This document shows positions 1-7,935 of a DNA stretch of 64,000 nt, piece by piece. Positions within the stretch are counted from its first letter, which is position 1. Each line of letters opens with the position of its first letter. A program made the translations under genes and the position numbers. Location: positions 992,001 to 1,056,000 of the forward strand of contig NZ_CP134223.1 in the NCBI RefSeq assembly GCF_031599675.1, given 5' to 3'. Below the pieces are notes generated by a model. It saw nothing but the letters and a program-made list of their open reading frames with translations. It was not told the origin of the DNA and made no database searches. The stretch is from Paenibacillus pedocola (GTDB lineage Bacteria > Bacillota > Bacilli > Paenibacillales > Paenibacillaceae).

Positions 1-82
1 GCTCTTGTGTTATTTATGTCATATTTCATAACATTTAAAGTGTTTTTCTACCTGGATGTCATTTATTCTTACGTATTAGATG

Positions 83-110
83 TTGACAACTCTATCAATT
101 TATCTATAAT
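83..110 (+). promoter_or_regulatory. sigma-A type promoter for the MpsC-family gene
   Basis: A perfect -35 TTGACA (83-88) and a perfect -10 TATAAT (105-110) are separated by 16 bp. They lie about 90 bp upstream of the first gene on the same strand. The rest of the first 197 bases is AT-rich and shows nothing else I can name. Confidence 0.7.
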
Positions 111-197
111 GATGTATAAGTAATAGGCGATTATGGATTATCCAGAATGTTAGTCAGATATTATAACATCATCAATAGCTATGAAGGAGTGATCGCT

Positions 198-572
198 ATG
201 ATCGCTTCCGCCGGACAATGGAAACAGGATATTCTAAGGATTTACAACGAAATCAATAAGAGGTTATTCAACGCCGGTGTTAAGCAGCAGAAGGTTGATT
301 TTGTCGGAAACAAGATTATTATCTTATCCATTAACAGCCGGGTCCCTGTACTGAAGGTGCTGGATACCCATGATGCTGCGGCCAGCCGCGGGATTAATCT
401 GGTGCTGCATGAAGTGTTCAAGACTCAGATTAAGCAGGCTTTTATGGATGAGTTTCAATTGAATATCAAAGCCGTTCTTAAAGATTATGATGTGGAGACC
501 GAGTATTCCGGTACGATCATAATTTTGGAGAAAGACTTGGAGCATTACCTGAACGTTACGTTGGAACTCTGA
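198..572 (+). CDS. DUF2294 / MpsC-family protein
   Basis: A 124-residue protein of the DUF2294 family, now labelled MpsC (Na+-translocating membrane-potential-generating system). The family is small and soluble, and its biochemical role is not settled. The start at 198 is chosen because AAGGAG (183-188) lies 9 bp upstream; an in-frame ATG at 147 lacks a comparable ribosome site. The sequence shows the alternating beta/alpha pattern of the family, with a hydrophobic core strand near residues 33-38 (IIILSI) and a conserved-looking helix near residues 66-80. It has no signal peptide or membrane segment. It is a single-gene unit, with its own sigma-A promoter upstream and a strong hairpin terminator 18 bp downstream. 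The family call rests on overall resemblance rather than a catalytic motif. Confidence 0.75.
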   Translation: MIASAGQWKQDILRIYNEINKRLFNAGVKQQKVDFVGNKIIILSINSRVPVLKVLDTHDAAASRGINLVLHEVFKTQIKQAFMDEFQLNIKAVLKDYDVETEYSGTIIILEKDLEHYLNVTLEL

Positions 573-590
573 AAGTGGGAGAGCCGACCT

Positions 591-645
591 GCCGTCAGTT
601 TTCAGACATTAGCCCTGGGGCTGTGTCTAAAACTGGCGGCTTTTT
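591..645 (+). terminator. long two-tier hairpin terminator or attenuator
   Basis: An outer stem of about 17 pairs joins 591-608 to 624-640, with one bulge and one G-U. It encloses a short AGCCC/GGGCT inner hairpin and is followed by TTTTTG (641-646). It ends the MpsC-family transcript. It stands only 34 bp before the start codon of the next gene, so it may also act as an attenuator for the ABC operon. Confidence 0.75.
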
Positions 646-679
646 GTTTATCAATCCAAATCCGGGAGGGTCCAAAAAA

Positions 680-1465
680 ATGAAAACGAAGATTGAAATT
701 GCCGGTGTAAGCAAGTGGTTCCGCCGTGACGGGCAAGAGATCATCGCGATGCAGGAAACGAATCTTACCATTGAAGAGGGCAGGTTTGTCAGTATTATCG
801 GTCCCAGCGGCTGCGGAAAATCCACCCTGTTCAACATCATCGCCGGACTGATGCCTCCATCAACCGGCCGGGTGCTGGCGGATGGAGAGGATATAATCGG
901 GAAAACCGGGCATGTCGGCTACATGCTGCAGAAGGATATGCTGCTGCCCTGGCGGACCATTCTGGACAATATTATTCTCGGGATGGAAATTCGCGGCGTG
1001 CCGCGCAAGGAGGCGGTTGCCCGGGCCCAGCCGCTGATGGACCGCTACGGGCTGAAGGGCTTTGGCGGCCATTATCCTGCGGAGCTGTCGGGCGGCATGC
1101 GGCAGCGGGCGGCGCTCCTCCGTACACTGCTGTATGACCGGGACATTATTTTGCTGGATGAGCCGTTCGGGGCGCTTGATGCCCAGACCCGGCTGACGAT
1201 GCAGAACTGGCTGCTGGAGATTTGGGAGGATTTCCGCAAGACGGTGCTGTTTGTTACGCATGACATTGATGAAGCCATCTACCTGTCAGACGACATCTAT
1301 GTCTTCTCCGGGCGTCCGGGACGGATTATTTCGAAGATTTCTGTGGACATGCCGAGGCCCCGACATCAGGAGGATACCGTATCAGCTTCCTTTATGGAGC
1401 TGAAAGCCCATCTGCTTGCTCTGCTGTCAGGGGGCCATGAGGAATCGGCGGCGCATATTTCTTGA
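680..1465 (+). CDS. ABC transporter ATP-binding protein, SsuB/TauB type
   Basis: A 261-residue ATPase subunit of a nitrate/sulfonate/taurine-class ABC importer. Visible motifs are the Walker A GPSGCGKST (about residue 39), a Q-loop region (MLQKDMLLPW), the signature LSGGMRQR, the Walker B DIILLDEPFGALD and the switch histidine in VTHD. The start at 680 is preferred over an upstream in-frame start at 575 because GGGAGGG lies 9 bp upstream and because family homology begins here. The upstream start would also run through the terminator hairpin. It is the first gene of an operon with the permease (45 bp gap), the binding protein, an amidohydrolase and an MFS protein. The substrate cannot be read from this subunit. 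Confidence 0.93.
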   Translation: MKTKIEIAGVSKWFRRDGQEIIAMQETNLTIEEGRFVSIIGPSGCGKSTLFNIIAGLMPPSTGRVLADGEDIIGKTGHVGYMLQKDMLLPWRTILDNIILGMEIRGVPRKEAVARAQPLMDRYGLKGFGGHYPAELSGGMRQRAALLRTLLYDRDIILLDEPFGALDAQTRLTMQNWLLEIWEDFRKTVLFVTHDIDEAIYLSDDIYVFSGRPGRIISKISVDMPRPRHQEDTVSASFMELKAHLLALLSGGHEESAAHIS

Positions 1466-1510
1466 GAAACAGTAAGGCCAAGCTAATCAAACTTTGAGGA
1501 GGAGAACCGG

Positions 1511-2398
1511 ATGGAGAGTGTGCAAAAGAAAGGGTACGTCATTCACAAGCTGGAGGCGTCCGGGAATAGTGCGCTGAAAACGGAAAAAAGGCAGGCAGAG
1601 CCGTTCATTCAGGACGAAGAGGCGCTGGCCCGCCGTAATAAGCGGATCATCAGTCTCGGACGATTGTCTGTAGCAGTCCTTATAGTGCTCTGCTGGGAGC
1701 TGTTTACACGGATCGGCTGGATGGATGCTTATTACTGGAGCAGTCCTGTCCGCATTCTGAATACCACGTGGACCCAGATTACAGAAGGGACGCTGCTAGA
1801 GGATGTTGCGTATACCTCGAGTTCGACCATTCTTGGGTTCATAGGCGGCACTCTGCTGGGTTCACTGCTCGGCCTTTCCTTCTGGTGGTCGCGCAGATTT
1901 GCCGGAATCAGCGAACCCTTCCTGATCCTGCTGAACGCCATGCCCAAGCTGGCGCTGGCACCTGTACTGGTTATACTGCTGGGCATCGGGTTCTTCTCGA
2001 AGGTGGCGCTCGCTTTTGCCATGACGGTGGTGGTTGCAGCGCTGTCTGCGCACAGCGGGGTGCAGAGTGTGGACAAGGATATGGAGAAGCTCATGTACTC
2101 TCTTGGGGCCAAACGGCATCAGGTTTTTACGAAGGTCGTCATTCCCTGGGCGATGCCCTGGATGATCAGCAGCCTGCGGATTAATATCGCCCTCTCGCTG
2201 GCCGGGGCAATTGTCGGAGAATTCATCGCTTCCAGCCACGGGATCGGCCGCATGGTCATTTATGCCGGGACGATTCTCGATATCAATCTTGTCTGGGTGG
2301 GCGTTGTGGTCTTATCGGTGCTGTCCATGGTGATGTATACAGGCGTTGTGCTGCTGGAGAAATGGCTGTCTAAAGGGTACGGAATGAAGAAGGTGTAA
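1511..2398 (+). CDS. ABC transporter permease, SsuC/TauC type
   Basis: A 295-residue inner-membrane permease of the BPD_transp_1 family, partner of the preceding ATPase. An unusually long hydrophilic N-terminus of about 50 residues precedes the first membrane helix (about 53-70). About six hydrophobic segments follow. The cytoplasmic coupling loop is visible around residues 195-215 (SLGAKRHQVFTKVVIPWAMP), which carries the EAA-type pattern for docking on the ATPase. GAGGAGG lies 8 bp before the ATG. The gene is 45 bp after the ATPase gene and 42 bp before the binding-protein gene, so the three should be cotranscribed. The sulfonate/nitrate/thiamine-precursor class is clear; the exact ligand is not. 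Confidence 0.92.
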   Translation: MESVQKKGYVIHKLEASGNSALKTEKRQAEPFIQDEEALARRNKRIISLGRLSVAVLIVLCWELFTRIGWMDAYYWSSPVRILNTTWTQITEGTLLEDVAYTSSSTILGFIGGTLLGSLLGLSFWWSRRFAGISEPFLILLNAMPKLALAPVLVILLGIGFFSKVALAFAMTVVVAALSAHSGVQSVDKDMEKLMYSLGAKRHQVFTKVVIPWAMPWMISSLRINIALSLAGAIVGEFIASSHGIGRMVIYAGTILDINLVWVGVVVLSVLSMVMYTGVVLLEKWLSKGYGMKKV

Positions 2399-2440
2399 GG
2401 CGGATAGAACGATTTTTAAGAAAAAGGGGAGAAACTACTC

Positions 2441-3487
2441 ATGAACATGAAAAAAGTAAAGCTGTCTGCCGTCCTGACGCTGGTCTCCGCGATAATTCTG
2501 CTTTCAGGCTGCGGTTCTAAAAGCAACACCGGTGCCGAAGCCGCTGCCGCCGAAACGGAAGGGCTGAAGAAGTTGGTCATTTCCGAGCCTTTGCACTACA
2601 CCGGCTATCTGCCGCTTTATGTGGCCCAGCGCGAGGGGTATTTTGCAGAAGAAGGACTGGAGATAGAGATGCTGCAGGCGGCCGGGGGCACACATGTGAC
2701 TTCGGTGGTCAGCGGAGATGCCTGGGGTGTAATCGGCGGGCCGGAATCGAATGCACTGGCGAATATCGGCAACTCCGACCCGATTGTTTCAGTGAGCAAT
2801 GTTGTGAACCGTGCAAATGTATATCTGATGGCTAAAAAGGGAACGGCTCCGGTAAGCGCTTCGGATGAAGACCTGAAGGCGTTTCTCCAGGATAAAAAGA
2901 TAAATGCCGGCCGGCATGGCGGAACACCGAACCTGCTGACCCAATATCTGCTGCTGGAGCTGGGGCTTGATCCGCAGAAGGATGTGCGGCTGCTGGAGCC
3001 GGCGGACGGCTCAACCGTGGTGGCAATGGTTCAGCAGGGCGCGGCAGATATAGCCAACGGCGCCGAACCGCAGATCAGCGACGGGATCGATAAAGGCGTA
3101 TGGGACGAGCCATTTTACAAATTCCATGACCTGGGCGATTATGCATATTCCGTGCTGAGTGTGAAGAAATCCACGCTGGAGAAGGACCCGGAAACGGTCC
3201 AGAAGGTGGTTAACGCTGTAGTCAAAGCCCTCAAAACGATTCAAAAGGACAAAGAACTGGCGATGGAGGTGCTGAAGGCGGAGTTCCCGACGCTCTCTGC
3301 TGCATCGGCGCAGGCGGCGCTTGACCGGGCTTATGCAGACCAGCTGTGGAGTCCGGACGGAATCATTTCGCAGGAAGCGCTGGATAAAGATATGAACGTC
3401 ATGATCAAGACCGGGATTTATAAAGGGGAATATACGTATGACGGGCTTGTCGATATGCAGTTTGTAAAGAAGACGGCAGGGAACTGA
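2441..3487 (+). CDS. ABC transporter substrate-binding lipoprotein, SsuA/NMT1-THI5 like
   Basis: A 348-residue lipoprotein with a classic signal (positively charged N-terminus, hydrophobic core) and the lipobox LSGC, placing the lipidated cysteine at residue 24. The mature part matches the NMT1/THI5-like fold used for sulfonates, nitrate, pyrimidine precursors and similar small ligands. The region GYLPLYVAQREGYFAEEGL is the characteristic first ligand-lobe motif. It should bind ligand outside the membrane and deliver it to the permease above. The next gene is an isochorismatase-fold amidohydrolase, so the ligand may be an amide, ureide or carbamoyl compound that the cell then hydrolyses; this is inferred from the operon only. 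Confidence 0.92.
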   Translation: MNMKKVKLSAVLTLVSAIILLSGCGSKSNTGAEAAAAETEGLKKLVISEPLHYTGYLPLYVAQREGYFAEEGLEIEMLQAAGGTHVTSVVSGDAWGVIGGPESNALANIGNSDPIVSVSNVVNRANVYLMAKKGTAPVSASDEDLKAFLQDKKINAGRHGGTPNLLTQYLLLELGLDPQKDVRLLEPADGSTVVAMVQQGAADIANGAEPQISDGIDKGVWDEPFYKFHDLGDYAYSVLSVKKSTLEKDPETVQKVVNAVVKALKTIQKDKELAMEVLKAEFPTLSAASAQAALDRAYADQLWSPDGIISQEALDKDMNVMIKTGIYKGEYTYDGLVDMQFVKKTAGN

Positions 3488-3523
3488 CAGGCGGATGGCC
3501 TATTAAACAATGAGGTGACGAGA

Positions 3524-4162
3524 ATGGAATTGACAGCAGATTTAATTATGCCGGAGAAAAGCGCGCTGATCATCGTAGATGTACAGAATGATTACTGCCA
3601 CCCGGAGGGTGAGCTTGCCGCACGCGGAAATGATGTGGCAGGAGTCAAAGCGATGATGCCGCAGCTGCATGGCCTGATCGCCGCGGCGAGGGCGCATGGG
3701 GTTCCGGTTATTTATATCCAGACCTTTCATGAGAAAGCGACCGATTCACCGGTGTGGACCTCGCGTTCCGGGCGCGGTTCGCTCGGAGTCTGCCGCCGTG
3801 GGAGCTGGGGGGCTGAATTTTTTGAGATCGCTCCGCTTCCCGAGGATATTGTGGTCAATAAACACCGGTACAGCGCTTTTATCAATACCCGGCTCGATTC
3901 CGTCCTGCGCTCGCAGCGGATAGAGACCCTGATCATGACGGGAGTCAGCACCAATGTATGTGTAGAATCGACGGCCCGGGACGGCTTCATGCTGGACTAC
4001 CACATTGTAATGGTCGAGGATGCCTGCGCGTCCTACTCCCGGGCGGCGCATGAGATGACGCTGGAGAATATGAAGGGTTATTTCGGAGTGGTTGCTTCAG
4101 CCGCGGAAGTGGAAGACAACTGGAATATCTGGCATCAGACCGCGCTACAAAACATCCTATGA
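3524..4162 (+). CDS. isochorismatase-family cysteine hydrolase (RutB/biuret-hydrolase-like)
   Basis: A 212-residue cytoplasmic hydrolase of the isochorismatase superfamily. The expected catalytic triad is visible: Asp19 in VDVQNDYC, a Lys near residue 112 in VVNKHRYSAF, and a Cys near residue 146 in VSTNVCVEST. Members with this triad are amidohydrolases acting on N-carbamoyl, ureide or amide substrates; true isochorismatases lack the cysteine. The start at 3524 follows GAGGTG by 6 bp; a GTG at 3515 is inside that ribosome site. The gene lies directly after the ABC binding protein and overlaps the MFS gene by 4 bp, so it likely acts on the imported ligand. RutB and biuret hydrolase are the closest functional guesses; I cannot choose between them. 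Confidence 0.85.
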   Translation: MELTADLIMPEKSALIIVDVQNDYCHPEGELAARGNDVAGVKAMMPQLHGLIAAARAHGVPVIYIQTFHEKATDSPVWTSRSGRGSLGVCRRGSWGAEFFEIAPLPEDIVVNKHRYSAFINTRLDSVLRSQRIETLIMTGVSTNVCVESTARDGFMLDYHIVMVEDACASYSRAAHEMTLENMKGYFGVVASAAEVEDNWNIWHQTALQNIL

Positions 4163-5607
4163 GTTTCTCGGTCACGACGTCCAGTCGGCCGGCGAACCTT
4201 CCGGCGGTTAAGGTGGTCATCTGCCTGGGTGCTTTTCTGTCCAACCTTTCTGCCGGAATGTTTAATATCGCACTTGTCGATATTGCGGATGACCTGCAGA
4301 TTCCGGTGGCTTCGGCACAGTGGATAGTTAGCATTTATCTGCTTGTTATTTCTGTGCTGCTTCCAGTGATGGGCAGGCTGGGGGATATGCTTGGCCGCCG
4401 CAAGGTGCATAACTTGGGCTTACTCGCATTCGCCCTGGGGGCGCTCGGCTGTGCGCTGGCTCCGAATGCTGTGCTGCTCCTGGGGTTTCGGGTAATTCAG
4501 GGCATAGGTGCCTCGATGTATCAGGCCACCAATATGGCGCTTATCGTTTCCGTGTTCCCCAAAGAGCAGAGGGGGAGAGCGCTGGGGCTGATGAGCACAT
4601 TTGTTGCCGCAGGCTCAATGGCAGGTCCGGGGCTCGGCGGCTTCCTAATCCAGTGGTTCTCCTGGGAGAGCAATTTCTGGTTACTGGCCGCTGTCGCAGG
4701 TGCAGTAGGTCTGCTCGCTCAAAGGCTGATTCCCCGGGACACGGAAACCGCTGGAGGCAGGCTGGATCCTGGCCGGGCCGTATGGTTTGCCATCGGTCTG
4801 TCCTCGCTGATGATCGCTGTCGATCTCGGCGGACGTTCCTCCTTCCTGTCCCTGCCGGTGCTGCTGCTGTTCGCAGCTTCAGCCGGTACGGCAGCTGCTT
4901 ATGCCGCCCATGTACGCGCGTCCCGACTGGGAAACGGGGGCGGCCACCATCCTATGGAGGATGCCGATGCAGCCGTTCCCGGACGAAAGCTATTTGCTGA
5001 CCGGAACTTTGCCGCCGGCATTGCCATAACGGTCATCACCTATATGGCGGCATTCGCCGCACAGCTTGCCTTGCCCTCGCTGCTGCGGCTGTCCGGTTCC
5101 GAGCCTGCCTGGGTCGGGCTGATCATGATGGGGTATCCGCTGGCGCTGGTAGTGACGGCGCCAGTCAGCGGCAGCTTTGCTGACCGCAAAGGGCCTGCAG
5201 GGATTCTGGCCGCAGGGCTTCTGCTTATGAGCGTCACGCTGCTGGCTCTGGCCTTTAGCGCTTCCTTGTTGAGTGCAGTGATGATGGTTCTGCCCGTTGT
5301 ACTGCTGGGCTGCTCGATGGGGATGATTACCTCGCCCAATACGAGCCTTGTCATGGGACTTGCTGCCAAGCCTCAGCTTGGCATGGTCAGCAGCCTGCTG
5401 GCCTTGTCCCGAAATATCGGGATGATGTTCGGCACAGCCGCCGGCGGACTGGTAATAGGGGCCGGAGCTGCCGGGCAAGGCCGGACGTACATGGCGGTGT
5501 TTCTTGTCTGTGCGGCGGGTGTGGGGATTTTCTGTGCCTGGCTGCTGTATTCCTTTCGCCGCAGCGGCAACTATATGCAATCTTTCCGCACAGCTGATAA
5601 GGAGTAG
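4159..5607 (+). CDS. MFS transporter, drug/metabolite efflux type
   Basis: A 482-residue major facilitator with about 14 hydrophobic segments, of the DHA2 (EmrB/QacA-like) kind. Visible MFS signatures are the loop 2-3 motif GRLGDMLGRRK, RVIQGIGASMYQATNMALIVS in the third to fifth helices, and a repeat of the loop motif in the second half (GSFADRKGPAG). It starts within the stop of the amidohydrolase gene (ATGA overlap), so it belongs to the same operon and may export the hydrolysis product or a toxic analogue. Its stop codon directly abuts the stop codon of the convergent thyX gene, leaving no space for a terminator. Substrate is unknown. Confidence 0.88.
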   Translation: MSFSVTTSSRPANLPAVKVVICLGAFLSNLSAGMFNIALVDIADDLQIPVASAQWIVSIYLLVISVLLPVMGRLGDMLGRRKVHNLGLLAFALGALGCALAPNAVLLLGFRVIQGIGASMYQATNMALIVSVFPKEQRGRALGLMSTFVAAGSMAGPGLGGFLIQWFSWESNFWLLAAVAGAVGLLAQRLIPRDTETAGGRLDPGRAVWFAIGLSSLMIAVDLGGRSSFLSLPVLLLFAASAGTAAAYAAHVRASRLGNGGGHHPMEDADAAVPGRKLFADRNFAAGIAITVITYMAAFAAQLALPSLLRLSGSEPAWVGLIMMGYPLALVVTAPVSGSFADRKGPAGILAAGLLLMSVTLLALAFSASLLSAVMMVLPVVLLGCSMGMITSPNTSLVMGLAAKPQLGMVSSLLALSRNIGMMFGTAAGGLVIGAGAAGQGRTYMAVFLVCAAGVGIFCAWLLYSFRRSGNYMQSFRTADKE

Positions 5608-6309
5608 CTAGCGTGATAACAGTTCTTCAGCAGTTACCGGGAATAATGTCTTCACCATGCTGAGTATGGCTTTGGCATAATCCTGAATTTCCTTCTGGGC
5701 GTCATGCTCCAGCCGCTGATGGAGAAAGTGGGCAGCGGATTGCAGCGAAGCTGTCCAATACCAGCGGACATAAAGTCCGTAAGCAGGAAGAAACAGCCTT
5801 GCCTGTTCGGCGCAGATGCCGTCCGACAAGGCTGCTTCGTATTTTTGCATGCCGAGTTCGGTGTAGTCCATCAGCTCCTTTGTGTATTTCTCTCCAAGCT
5901 CCCAGGAGATCAGGCTGCCGCTGCCCTGCTTGGAATTCTCCGGTGCACTCCGCCACTCCCCGCCCGAAGGCAGATAAAAGGCAGGTTCCTCCGTAATATA
6001 CCTGCGGCTGGATTCATTCCAGGCCTCCAGACTGTCACCGGTGCCTTCATAATGGGCCGAGCCCACCACATACTTCCACCACTGCCTCGCTACCATCAGC
6101 GGAGCATAGATTTCAAACTGGATTACAGCATGCCTAAAGGGTGAAGTATGTCCTTCCCGGGCCAGAAACTGAATCAGCCGGATGTCTTTTTCACTCAGTT
6201 CATCTGATTGTTTGGCATAGGAGACCCGCGCCGCATTCACAACGGTCAGATCGCTGCCCATATGATTAACCAGCCGGACATATCCTTTATCGAGCACATT
6301 GATTAACAT
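5608..6309 (-). CDS. thyX: FAD-dependent thymidylate synthase ThyX, variant motif
   Basis: A 233-residue flavin-dependent thymidylate synthase, which makes dTMP from dUMP with methylenetetrahydrofolate and NADPH. Typical ThyX segments are VNAARVSYAK near the N-terminus, GHTSPFRHAVIQFEIYAP, the VARQW stretch and NESSRRY. The diagnostic RHRx7S signature is changed: after RQW the sequence reads WKYVVGSAHY with an insertion before NESSRRY, so the usual His and second Arg are absent. GGAGG precedes the ATG by about 6 bp. It is monocistronic and convergent with the MFS gene. The family call is firm; whether it is a normal synthase with a lineage-specific motif or a diverged one is open. Confidence 0.88.
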   Translation of the reverse strand: MLINVLDKGYVRLVNHMGSDLTVVNAARVSYAKQSDELSEKDIRLIQFLAREGHTSPFRHAVIQFEIYAPLMVARQWWKYVVGSAHYEGTGDSLEAWNESSRRYITEEPAFYLPSGGEWRSAPENSKQGSGSLISWELGEKYTKELMDYTELGMQKYEAALSDGICAEQARLFLPAYGLYVRWYWTASLQSAAHFLHQRLEHDAQKEIQDYAKAILSMVKTLFPVTAEELLSR

Positions 6310-6408
6310 GTAATGACCTCCAATGGATTAAGCTTCTACACTTATTCACCCGTCAGGGTCAAATTCCCTGCAATATCATAATTTGTCACCGTCTATTCAG
6401 ATTTTGCA

Positions 6409-6417
6409 TGGTATAAT
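6409..6417 (+). promoter_or_regulatory. extended -10 promoter candidate for the Nudix gene
   Basis: TGGTATAAT is an extended -10 (TGn then TATAAT at 6412-6417), 65 bp before the Nudix start codon. No good -35 at standard distance is present, as is usual for extended -10 promoters. Confidence 0.45.
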
Positions 6418-6482
6418 TTTCCTGTGCGTTGTTGTGATATGGGATATAGCATAGTGTTTATCCGTGACTGGAGTGATTAAGT

Positions 6483-6992
6483 ATGCTGCTCAGACAAATG
6501 GCCGTTGCTTTTTTATTTAATGAAGCGGGGGAAGTGTTATTTCTGCAAAAAAAGTCCGCAAGCCGGTTTCTTGGCGGATATCTGGTCCCTATCGGAGGGC
6601 ATCTGGAGGACGGGGAATACAATGATCCGAGGCGTGCCTGCATAAGAGAGATTGAAGAAGAGACAGGATTAACGGAGCAGGCGGTCCGCGGCCTGACACT
6701 TCGATACATCGTTAACCGGAACAAGGGTGATCAGGAAATCCGTGTACAATACGTGTATATGGGAAGTGTACCTGCAGACAGCGGACTGGTGGAAAGTGAG
6801 GAAGGAGAGCTGCTGTGGATAAATAACAGCAAGCTTGCCGAGCTGGAAGTGACCGCGTCTACGAGAGCCATTATGGAGCATTATCTGGAGACAGGAATAC
6901 ATAACAAGCAGATTTATACGGGAACGATGTACCCGCTGCAGGGGGAACCTGCGGTGGGCTGGAATGTGCTTAAAGACTGGGAAGGCAAGTGA
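6483..6992 (+). CDS. Nudix hydrolase
   Basis: A 169-residue cytoplasmic pyrophosphohydrolase of the Nudix superfamily. The Nudix box runs from GGHLEDGEYN (about residue 38) to REIEEETGL (about residue 56). The spacing between the first Glu and the REIEEE part is two residues longer than the usual GX5EX7REUXEEXGU pattern. Substrates of the family are nucleoside diphosphates linked to another group; nothing in the sequence identifies this one. It stands downstream of an extended -10 promoter, and GGAG lies 10 bp before the ATG. A GNAT gene and an APH-type gene follow closely on the same strand, so the three may form a loose operon of small-molecule modifying enzymes. Confidence 0.88.
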   Translation: MLLRQMAVAFLFNEAGEVLFLQKKSASRFLGGYLVPIGGHLEDGEYNDPRRACIREIEEETGLTEQAVRGLTLRYIVNRNKGDQEIRVQYVYMGSVPADSGLVESEEGELLWINNSKLAELEVTASTRAIMEHYLETGIHNKQIYTGTMYPLQGEPAVGWNVLKDWEGK

Positions 6993-7055
6993 TGATGGGG
7001 AATTAAGTTGTCTACCGGACGATCATCAGAAAATAATGGATAAGGGGCAACCGGA

Positions 7056-7907
7056 GTGATGGATGAACGTGATACCCGGATTTTGCAGCTGATTTCGCTG
7101 ATTTCCACCGGGGCTGTGAAATATGTCCGGTCCGCCTTCGCAAGAGAGGCTGTTCCGGTTCTGTATTATGGGGATTCAGGCGCCAATCAGGGCGTGTTCT
7201 GTGTGGCGGAGGATGAAGGCTGTGTGATTGCCTACGCGGCATTCAGGAAGTACGATGAGCCGGATGTGCTGCTGGAAGTAATGAAGCAGAAGATTAGCCT
7301 TTATTTGCAGGCAAGTGAGCAGCGGGAGATCTGCTTTAATGTATATGGAAGCAATACGGAAATTGTTCAATTTGTGCGGGGGTTAGGCTTCGTGTCCGAT
7401 TTGGAAGGATATCAGCTGCAGTATGTGAATGACCGGCCGGTTTATGCCGAAGAGGCCTCCTTGCTCCAGGAACAGGGATTTACACCGGATATGCTGGAGC
7501 CGTTCATTGCTTTATTTGATACAGCCTACGAGCAGCTGAGCCTTGAGAACGGCTGGAGGACGGATAGATACCGGAGGGAGCCTGAAGTGTTTTTGCGGAT
7601 GCTGGAGGGGTATGAAGCTTCTGGACAGGTACGCTCATTTTGGCTGCAGGACAGCTTGGCAGGCGCGTATATTACAGATGGCGCGTATATCCGCGATCTT
7701 GTCGTTGCCCCAGAATTTCAGAATTGCGGGTATGGCAGGACTATCCTGCAGCGCTGTGTGAATCACATGAGGAGCAGGACGGAAGGAGGTAACATCTATT
7801 TACGGGTAGCGGAGAGCAATGTGGGAGCCAAAAGATTTTACGAACGTAATCAGTTTGTTGCTATAGCAAGGTTTGCTGAACATACCTATCGCCGGCAGGA
7901 GCAGTAA
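7056..7907 (+). CDS. GNAT family N-acetyltransferase
   Basis: A 283-residue protein whose C-terminal 140 residues form a GNAT fold. The acetyl-CoA binding motif A is visible as VVAPEFQNCGYGRTIL (about residues 211-226), followed by the typical RVAESNVGAKRFYERNQF near the end. The N-terminal half looks like a degenerate second acetyltransferase-like domain, but I see no motif A there. Start choice is uncertain between GTG 7056 (AAGGGG 8 bp upstream) and ATG 7059. It lies 63 bp after the Nudix gene and 28 bp before the phosphotransferase gene. The acceptor substrate cannot be deduced. Confidence 0.85.
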   Translation: MMDERDTRILQLISLISTGAVKYVRSAFAREAVPVLYYGDSGANQGVFCVAEDEGCVIAYAAFRKYDEPDVLLEVMKQKISLYLQASEQREICFNVYGSNTEIVQFVRGLGFVSDLEGYQLQYVNDRPVYAEEASLLQEQGFTPDMLEPFIALFDTAYEQLSLENGWRTDRYRREPEVFLRMLEGYEASGQVRSFWLQDSLAGAYITDGAYIRDLVVAPEFQNCGYGRTILQRCVNHMRSRTEGGNIYLRVAESNVGAKRFYERNQFVAIARFAEHTYRRQEQ

Positions 7908-7935
7908 GCACAATTTAAATAAGGAAGAGCGCCTT

